From: Periplaneta americana | Lineage: Eukaryota; Arthropoda; Insecta; Blattodea; Blattidae | DNA length: 64,000 nucleotides | Assembly: GCF_040183065.1 (NCBI RefSeq) | Contig: NC_091126.1 | Coordinates: 143,301,204-143,365,203 of the forward strand | Direction of reading: 5' to 3' | In this document: positions 57,270 through 64,000 of the stretch, piece after piece | Layout: each line of letters begins with the position of its first letter | Numbering within the stretch: position 1 is the first letter of the stretch | The notes under the pieces: generated by a model | Seen by the model: only the letters and a program-made list of their open reading frames with translations | Database searches by the model: none | Told to the model about the DNA's origin: nothing | Translations under genes and position numbers: made by a program

Positions 57270-57985
57270 TAAGCAAACATTCTCGTGAGGGCAGATAAGT
57301 TATTTTTTCCACCGTGTTAATAATGTCAAAATAAGTGCTTATACAAATTTTGGCCACGTATATCATATCTATTACACAAATTAACAAATAATTGAATAAT
57401 AGTGCACAAATGTGCAGAGAGGCGTTTCTGATCACTTCATTAACTTCATTAACAAATAGACACCAGTTATAGCAAAGGAAATAAGTATAATGTATAATTT
57501 TAAATATGAAAATATAACATTACACTTAATTAAATTAGAAAAGAGCAGATAAGAACATACTTTGCATTGAAACATATATACTTCAAACTCAAAATATATA
57601 CCTAAAAAAAGTGGTCGTTCATATATAATTAGGCTTAATATTCCAGCTACCTAGACTCAAGTTAAAGACACATTGGGTATATAGTACGCCGAATAAAGGT
57701 AATGCAACGGATAAAATTATAAACAAACAGGTCGTCGCTTCGTGTTCGTGGAGTACAGACCCAGAAACATAATTCGGACCACCTGAATTTTCCAAATTCC
57801 TGTTACAACATACTGGGCATAGAATCGTGACCTCCATTTCCGTCGTGATTGTTGTAGTGAATAATAATGTGCATTCATAAGGTAGGAAAATTGAACTTTC
57901 TGCAAACATCACTTAAAATGATTTTATATTGCGAGAAACTTCCTTCAGTATCACATGACGTTATTGGTGCATGAGAATAATACAA
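57270..57985. other. Unassigned sequence
   Basis: No recognised gene or repeat. Overlapping antisense ORFs at 57619-57912 in two frames show no known motif. Confidence 0.45.
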
Positions 57986-57989
57986 GATG

Positions 57990-58837
57990 CAGTCAACTTC
58001 GGTTATAGTGAACCTCTGTGTACCAGCATATTTCGTTCACTATATCCGAGGTTCACTAGAACCGAAGTGCCTGTTTTATACTACTGACGTTGCTGTACAT
58101 ACAATATTAATGCCCGTTTGGGACAGATCACGTTCAATATCACTACTAATGTTCTCTTTATCTTCCAACTTAAACACTTTAGGCTTCGACATCCTGATGT
58201 TCACAGTTCGAAACTTGAATCTAATCTGGCCATGTAGGTAGTAGGCACTGACCGATTTCGCACCTCTTCCCACTAGAGTTATGCTACTATGTACTCGGCC
58301 TTGGAATTTCCCCGGGTTCACTTAAAAAAATGCGGGAAGAAGGGTTGAGGACCATTATACTGTAATCTTTCTTGTATTTACCATTTGGTCATCACACTAC
58401 TCCCTTTTACAAAAGAAAAACACTTTCTCTTCCTATTCTTCTAAAATAACCTCTTTTATAGAAGTCAGAATAATTAATCCTTCCTTTATCTTTGACTGCG
58501 TACACTATTCTCTTTAGCATGTTTCAAGCTCTCCAGGAAGTTGAAGGAATCCTTTGTCTTTCAATGGACTTAAGGAGTAGAAGGTTTGAGATTTTGTTCT
58601 GAACATATTCTTGGAAGTTTATATGACAAAGAGTTTCCTAAATTACCATTTTGGCCATTTTAAAATTACATTTTCTTGTTAAAGTTGTAGTTTTAGGTTC
58701 ACTATAACCGAAGCGAGGGTTCACTATCAACGGAAATATTAGCGTACTTTTTTATTATGCGGGTCGGGACCAACGATTTAGGTTCACTATAGCCGAATGT
58801 TCACTATAACCGAATTCACTATATCCAGAGTTGACTG
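57990..58837 (-). mobile_element. Tigger-type element (word family G)
   Basis: Left CAGTCAACTTCGGTTATAGTG and right (reverse) CAGTCAACTCTGGATATAGTG; TA follows the right end (58838-58839), the left flank is worn. The word GGTTCACTATAACCGAA is repeated in both orientations at about 58000, 58035, 58050 and 58697-58825. Encodes a pogo-type N-terminus on the minus strand (58076-58250). Confidence 0.82.
58076..58250 (-). pseudogene. Pogo/Tigger transposase N-terminal helix-turn-helix remnant
   Basis: Minus strand reads MSKPKVFKLEDKENISSDIE then RDLSQTGINI, comparable with the opening of pogo/CENP-B-type proteins (K-L-LE-K-NII--IE-G-SQ). It breaks down before the recognition helix. Confidence 0.5.
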
Positions 58838-59223
58838 TATTTCCATTGTCTGACATTTCTTCGTGTTTCATAAAGCCATAAAGCATCTTCACTGAAAAGT
58901 CACAATTTTTCTGCGTACTTTTCTAGAAAATCCCTAAAATGTCAATTAATTAATTTAGTAATTTGGATGTTGGCGCTGACCTTCAAAGTATACAAATCAA
59001 TGTTAAACTTTATGTTAATATCTTGATAATTCTCATATTTTTATGGTACTGTACTAGTTTTTTTGGATTACTTTCAACACAATGTCTGTGCCTTTTGGTA
59101 TTGCAGTGCCTTTTACAACCTAGAGCCGTCCACCCACTAAGAGAGCAAAACTAATCGAACCCCACACTATGGCAGCCCGCAAGACGGAAGAGTTTTGCAT
59201 ACTGCCGACGACGCCAAGTGTTC

Positions 59224-59440
59224 AATACGGTATTATCACAGTCTAGTATATACAGTCACGAAGCTTGAGTTGTGAGGGTGCTAGGAACAATAGACTGTGC
59301 CGGTACTATTTTGCATTTTCTGTAATGGGACGATTGTGGCGATCCTAGTGATTAGCAACTATCTATGGATGCATATTCCCTGCGTATTGAGCTTCGCGAC
59401 TGTATATACTGTACTAAACTGTGGTATTATTATAATATAA
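59224..59440. repeat. Foldback/MITE, arms about 50 bp
   Basis: GTATATACAGTCACGAAGCT near 59248 is mirrored by AGCTTCGCGACTGTATATAC near 59390, and AATACGGTATTATCACAG by CTGTGGTATT further out. 59445-60050 beyond it is unassigned. Confidence 0.7.
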
Positions 59441-60060
59441 TTTATATATTTTTTTCCAACCGGTTATGTAGGACTCTAGTTCGAAACTGGGTTGACATTC
59501 GTGTCACTGGTTAGCTCACCTTACAATCATCCAATTTCTTGCGAGAGAAACTAAATAACCGATGCAGTTGGTATATCGTTGAACTAAAACAGAAAGGTAC
59601 ATGTGCGGCTCGGCACTTAAACGTGTGCGCACTCACCCCTGCTGGAATAAACGCGAGTTATTAACTCATTCACGTGTAACGATGCGTATATGCGTCGGGG
59701 GACGGAAGAAAATGAATCGCTCGACACAACACAGCCCCTGTCAAAGTGCAAACTTTCTTGTGCACGGATTCTATTCATGAGCTACAAGAACACGCCTAGT
59801 ATTGTGTGGTGTACGCGTGCTTAATAATGCATTCTCGTCAACTTTTCGAGTTTAGATAACATTTGCATGTAAATAATACAGTTCTGTTAAAGCATTTAAC
59901 ACGTGTACTTTAAAACTTCCCTCCCAACATTTTTGTGTTTTTGAGCATCGAATATATAATTCTACAGTTTGTATTTTATATACATATTTATTACAGAAAA
60001 TTGAAATTTATGATTTATTGATTTTAGAATATGATTTATCTCCATAATTAAAATTGTGTT

Positions 60061-60307
60061 GTCCACACATGTGGAGTAACGGTTAGCGCGTCTGGGCGCG
60101 AAACCAGGTGGCCCGGGTTTGATTCCCGGTCGAGGCAAGGTACCTGGCTGAGGTTTTTTTCGGGGTTTTCCTTCAACCAAATATGAGCAAATGCTGGGTA
60201 ACTTTCAGTGCTGGACTCCGGAATAATTTCACCGGTATTATCACCTTCATCTCATTCAGACGCTAAGTAACCTAAGATGTTGATAAAGCGTCGTAAAATA
60301 ACCTACT
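60061..60307 (+). mobile_element. tRNA-derived SINE family A, copy 3
   Basis: Head GTCCACACATGTGGAGTAAC, B box GGTTTGATTCC, body and tail as in copies 1 and 2. Flanked by the 11-bp duplication AAAATTGTGTT (60050-60060 and about 60308-60319). The antisense ORF at 59962-60180 is a shadow. Confidence 0.92.
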
Positions 60308-60330
60308 AAAAATTGTGTTTACCATTAATA

Positions 60331-60958
60331 ATTCGATCGTCTAGTTCAAAAGTGCGACAGCTCAAAAAAACAAGTTTTGAGATATCTTCAGTTGAAAGTT
60401 TCAAATAATCACTTAGAAAGAACAGAGTTCTGGTTCATAACCACGACAATTAGAAATGAGTCAGTATTCAGGACGAGTATATCACAATCTTCCAGTTCAT
60501 TATTAATATATTTCGAAATGTAATAATAATGAATTAGTAAAGTCCATAGTTATAACTATTTCTAAAGCAGTATATTTAGTTTTGTTCTTTTTGGTTGTAA
60601 ATGTTAAATGTTATGTTTTATTTAAAGACGCTCGCAACTGCAGAGGTTATATCAGCGTCGCCGGATGTGCCGGAATTTTGTCCCGTAGGAGTTCTTTTAC
60701 ATGCCAGTAAATCTACTGACATGAGCCTGTTGCATTTAAGCACACTTAAATGCCATCGACCTGGCCCGGGATCGAACCCGCAACCTTGGGCATAGAGGGC
60801 CAGCGCTATACCAACTCGCCAACCAAGTCGACTTTTGGTTGTAAATATGACTTCTCAATACTGAATCGGAAAGAGCTCCGAAAGGGGCTTTCAGTAGTAT
60901 AAATAACTAAAAAATAGCAATTTTTGAGTTGTCGCACTTTTGAAATGGACGATCGAAT
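60331..60958. mobile_element. MITE with 38-bp TIR, host of a SINE B insertion
   Basis: ATTCGATCGTCTAGTTCAAA + AGTGCGACAGCTCAAAAA at the left is mirrored at 60921-60958 with three differences. The SINE at 60622-60838 lies in the middle and accounts for about a third of the length. Confidence 0.85.
60622..60838 (-). mobile_element. tRNA-derived SINE family B, copy 2
   Basis: Minus strand: head GGCGAGTTGGTATAGCGCTG, B box GGTTCGATCCCGGG, body GCATGTAAAAGAACTCCTAC and CGGCGACGCTGATATAACC. Better preserved than copy 1 at 14800. Confidence 0.88.
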
Positions 60959-61084
60959 TGTAAACGTCATTGTAGTTTTAGTGACAGCGTTTCATACTCA
61001 AAAATCAAAGATCCTGAATTCGATTCAAGGCAAGGTCGTGGAGAATTAGCTTTCTTTCATGAAAATAGTTTGCATGTTCCTCGA

Positions 61085-61190
61085 TTGCCGCGACTGTGTC
61101 TACAGTGCTAGCGCGCTGGACTTCCACTCAGGCGGCTTGGGTTCGACTTTCACTTAGGTCTGGATAGAATCTGTCGTGGACGAAAGACGT
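61085..61190 (+). mobile_element. tRNA-like SINE fragment
   Basis: GTGTCTACAGTGCTAGCGCG (A-box-like) and GGGTTCGACTTTC (B-box-like) at tRNA spacing. No body or tail that matches another copy in the window. 61200-61860 holds nothing else recognised. Confidence 0.4.
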
Positions 61191-61861
61191 TTAAGAGGAG
61201 TTTTCTCGAGATACTCCCATTTCCCTCTTTAATTTCACCAAAACTCTCCACTTCCCCCTTATTCATCTGTCATATGTAACAGCAAAAATAGACTGGGGTG
61301 ATGTCTGGGGATCAGAGTGCTGCATTGGAGTTAAATCGCTTGCTTGAACTCGGTCGAATGTCGCACGCTCGAGTGAGATAAGATCGGTCGTGATACGCTC
61401 ATAATAAATAGAAGCACAGTACAAGGTCATCTCACCGACATGTCTTATCTTGTATGGAAGGCGACAGATAAGATACACATACGTTTTGCTCACACGGTAA
61501 AACTAAGGCATTATTTTCTGCGTTTATGACAAACGTCTAATGGAACAGTCAATGGAACGTACCAAAACAGGAACATGAAATTATAAATAAAATAGTATGA
61601 AAACCTTCGATATACAGTTATTATTCCTGATTAATAATTATTCAATATTTGATTTACCACATATATAATATGAGAGTCCATAAATAGTGCTCCGCCTATA
61701 TACTGCGACAATGTAGAAACGTTTTACAAAATATTATTATATAGCAGTAAATTAATAACAATATTAGTACAGACATAATGTCACAGAAAATATAATAAAA
61801 CGAATAATCATGCTACACAACTGTTACAGACGCCAAGATTGATACACTAATTATTAGAGAT

Positions 61862-61872
61862 TATTATTATTA

Positions 61873-61903
<31 letters not shown>
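61862..61903. repeat. (TTA)n microsatellite
   Basis: About 13 TTA units with one interruption. Confidence 0.94.
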
Positions 61904-61904
<1 letters not shown>

Positions 61905-62189
61905 TAAAAAACTTGATACAGTTCTTGCATTATCGTGATTGTGTTCTCCGTTTATAGTAATTACATTTACATCCAATAGGCTAACATCTATCAGATGTGG
62001 CAAAAACAAAATCACTCCTATGTGGGGGGGGGAAACATTTACCTACAACATTTATATTACATTTTAAAGCAAGTTACTAAACAGTTCATTACTGTAACAA
62101 GAACGAATATCTAACGCTCGGCTTATATCGTTCGAGGATTTATCACTCGCAACAATTTTACCCATCATGCATGTGCGCTACCTATCGGA

Positions 62190-62515
62190 TTATGCTATGA
62201 ACTACTTGGCGCTCGAGCGAAAACATCCGATGCAGACCTCTGCTGGGGATAGTAACGGTTTTCGATGCTGATCTAGGTATTAAGGCCTTGGGCCCCGGTT
62301 CTGGGTTCGGACTCGTAAGTAGTAGTATCGAGTTTTTACCTCCAGGCCCAGGAAGGATGGCCTGCCTATCAGCGTTGTGTTGATTAATGCCATCCAGGTC
62401 ATCCGCCGGACTTAGATAATCATCACATATAGGGTGTGCTATGGGTCTAAACAGCCTAAATACAAGGATCCACCCTGGATCCAGCCCCCACGAAATCAAT
62501 CACTCGATCGATCGG
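62190..62515 (-). repeat. Interspersed repeat family D, copy 2
   Basis: The minus strand matches 55755-55945 block by block (GAGTGATTGATTTCGTGGGG, GTGATGATTATCTAAGTC, GCCATCCTTCCTGGGCC) and extends further with CCGGGGCCCAAGGCCTTAAT. The class is unknown; no A/B boxes were found. Confidence 0.75.
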
Positions 62516-62627
62516 GATTTAAGGGGGCTGGGTGGTCTGATCATATGACTGTTGTGTATGGGTGAAAAAAATTTGCTATTACCTTTTAACTTTTTAATCT
62601 ATTAATTTAAAATTTTTACAGCATGCA

Positions 62628-63182
62628 CACAATACTTACAGGTATATTTTGGACTTTAAATTATCTTTTAACCTCATACACTTGATTATATAAAAAAAAT
62701 TTAAACATGAAAAATATTAATTTAATTCAAGTTAAAAACATAGGTATTTTAGGAACATTTTCCCCGGAAACTCTTTACATTACAGATTCCTAAAAATTCA
62801 AGCGTATTTCCAATGCAGTTGACTATATTTGCCGCCATTTTCATTATCTTATGAATATTCGTTCAACGGAAAAAAATTATTTTCCTTCTTGGAAAAAAAT
62901 TTTATTTGAAAATTTTCTCTTTTTTCATAATTTTCTTGTTGTAAAATCCATAAAAAATGTGTTACCTATGTGAAAGTGGCCATACTTCTTCACTACCATA
63001 TGTAATAGGAGCATGCAAAATTTAGCCTCCTAGCCTCAGTAGCTTCTGACAAAACGTTTCTTAAATATCCATGTTTTTAACTTAAATTTAATTAATATTT
63101 TTCAGGTTTAAGTTTTTTTATAAAATCAAGTATATGAAGCAGAAACATAATCCAAGACCCATAATATGCCTCTAAATATTGT
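62628..63182. mobile_element. Element with about 130-bp TIRs
   Basis: ACACAATACTTACAGG...CATACACTTG and GAAAAATATTAATTTAATTC, AAGTTAAAAACAT at 62628-62756 are mirrored at 63053-63182. AT-rich, no coding. Confidence 0.7.
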
Positions 63183-63190
63183 GTCTTACT

Positions 63191-63749
63191 TACTGGCTTT
63201 TAAGGAACCCGGAGGTTCATTGTCGCCCTCACATAAGCCCGTCATTGATCCCTATCCTGACCAATATTAATCCAGTCTCTATCATCATATCCCACCTCTC
63301 TCAAATCCATTTTAATATTATCTTCCCATCTACGTCTCTGTCTCCCCAAAAGGTCTTTTGCCCTCCGGCCTCCAAACTAACACTCTATATGAATTTCTGG
63401 ATTCGCCCATACATGCTACTTGCCCTTCCCATTTCAAACGTCTGGATTTATGTTCCTAATTGTCAGGCGAAGAATACAATGCATACAGTTCTATGTTGTT
63501 TAACTTTCTCCATTCTCCTGTAACTTCATCCCTCTTGGCCCCAAGTATTTTCCTAAGAACCTTATTTCCAAACATCCTTAATCTCTGTTCCTCTCTCAAA
63601 GTGAGAGTCCAAGTTTCACAACCATACAGAGCAACAGGTAATATAACTGTTTTATAAATTCTAACGTTAAAATATTTTGACAGCAGACTAGATGACAAAA
63701 GCTTCTCAACCGAATAATAACACGCATTTCCCATATTTAACCCGAACAT
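63191..63749 (-). pseudogene. Non-LTR retrotransposon ORF2 C-terminus (antisense)
   Basis: From 63749 down: VRIYKTVILPVALYGCETWT, LTLREEQRLRMFGNKVLRKI, LGAKRDEVTGEWRKLNNIEL, then a stop at SSPDN, GESRNSYRVLVWRPEGKRP and, after a frameshift, RQRRRWEDNIKMDLREVGYD to MNLRVP (63203). It is the same family as 44375-44612 and shows the preceding YGCE-W-L module as well. The catalytic reverse transcriptase domain is missing. Confidence 0.9.
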
Positions 63750-63891
63750 AAACGTTTAAAAATTGCGTCTGCAGAAGACGTTGATATTGCTACGTTGAAA
63801 ATATTAAATGTCTCTATACTTTGTTCCATAATGTCTGACAGGTCTTGTAAACAGTGTCGGTAGAGAGAGAAAAAAGGATAATTCCTATTCA

Positions 63892-64000
63892 ACCAATAAC
63901 AGAGGTCTCATTCCACGCTTTCTTACAGTTGGGAGGAGGTAGAACGCTTCAGACCGTCCAACTTTAAGATAAGCGTGGAATGAGACCTCTGCCATTGGTT
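63892..64000. repeat. Hairpin reaching the window edge
   Basis: ACCAATAACAGAGGTCTCAT TCCACGCTT is mirrored by AAGCGTGGAATGAGACCTCT GCCATTGGT at the end of the window. The outer boundary cannot be seen. Confidence 0.75.

Overview
The window looks like a piece of a large, AT-rich, intron-scale animal genome, most likely an insect and plausibly a cockroach or termite. That assignment rests on recognised insect-type non-LTR retrotransposon tails, pogo/Tigger, hAT and mariner remnants, several tRNA-derived SINE families and many (TTA)n microsatellites; the species cannot be fixed from sequence alone. I see no convincing host protein-coding gene, no rRNA and no functional tRNA. It is an intergenic or intronic transposon graveyard in which about half of the bases can be assigned to nested mobile elements.

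Layout. 0-11.4 kb: pogo-like MITEs, tRNA-headed foldback elements, SINEs, a short hAT element with a perfect 8-bp target duplication, and an element carrying an unidentified ORF into which a near-perfect hairpin MITE has jumped. 11.6-14.4 kb: the most complete gene, a pogo/Tigger transposase with one intron and two frameshifts, inside its own TIRs. 14.8-18.6 kb: a SINE, a 1.9-kb TA-flanked element whose empty-site paralogue lies next door, and an (AGT)n tract. 18.8-21.5 kb: a mariner/IS630-type element with a TTAA-flanked element nested in it. 22.9-31.6 kb: non-LTR and SINE scraps, a second copy of the unidentified ORF, and a TTA-flanked element with a transposase remnant. 33.9-39.5 kb: non-LTR tails, a second copy of a pogo-like MITE, a GC-rich MITE, and a reverse transcriptase gene split by a MITE. 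41-51 kb: Tc1 fragments, three non-LTR 3' ends with microsatellite tails, a 0.9-kb minisatellite and a 0.3-kb pentamer array. 51.5-64 kb: hAT fragments and a hAT element with about 200-bp TIRs, a Tigger-type MITE, SINEs, more foldbacks, and an antisense non-LTR 3' end.

How the parts relate. Two features recur. First, many TA-flanked elements repeat, inside their ends, a 12-20 base word that is also the inner half of their TIR; the word differs between families (putative transposase binding sites). Some of these encode pogo transposase. Others (4.9-6.5 kb, 15.4-17.3 kb and probably 25 kb) contain remnants of one shared C-terminal protein module that I cannot name; this is the best candidate for an undescribed transposon group. 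Second, insertions can be dated relative to each other: MITE into ORF, MITE into reverse transcriptase, SINE into MITE, SINE into foldback.

Limits: all homology calls are from memory of family patterns, not from searches. Element ends supported by target-site duplications are the firmest statements here.
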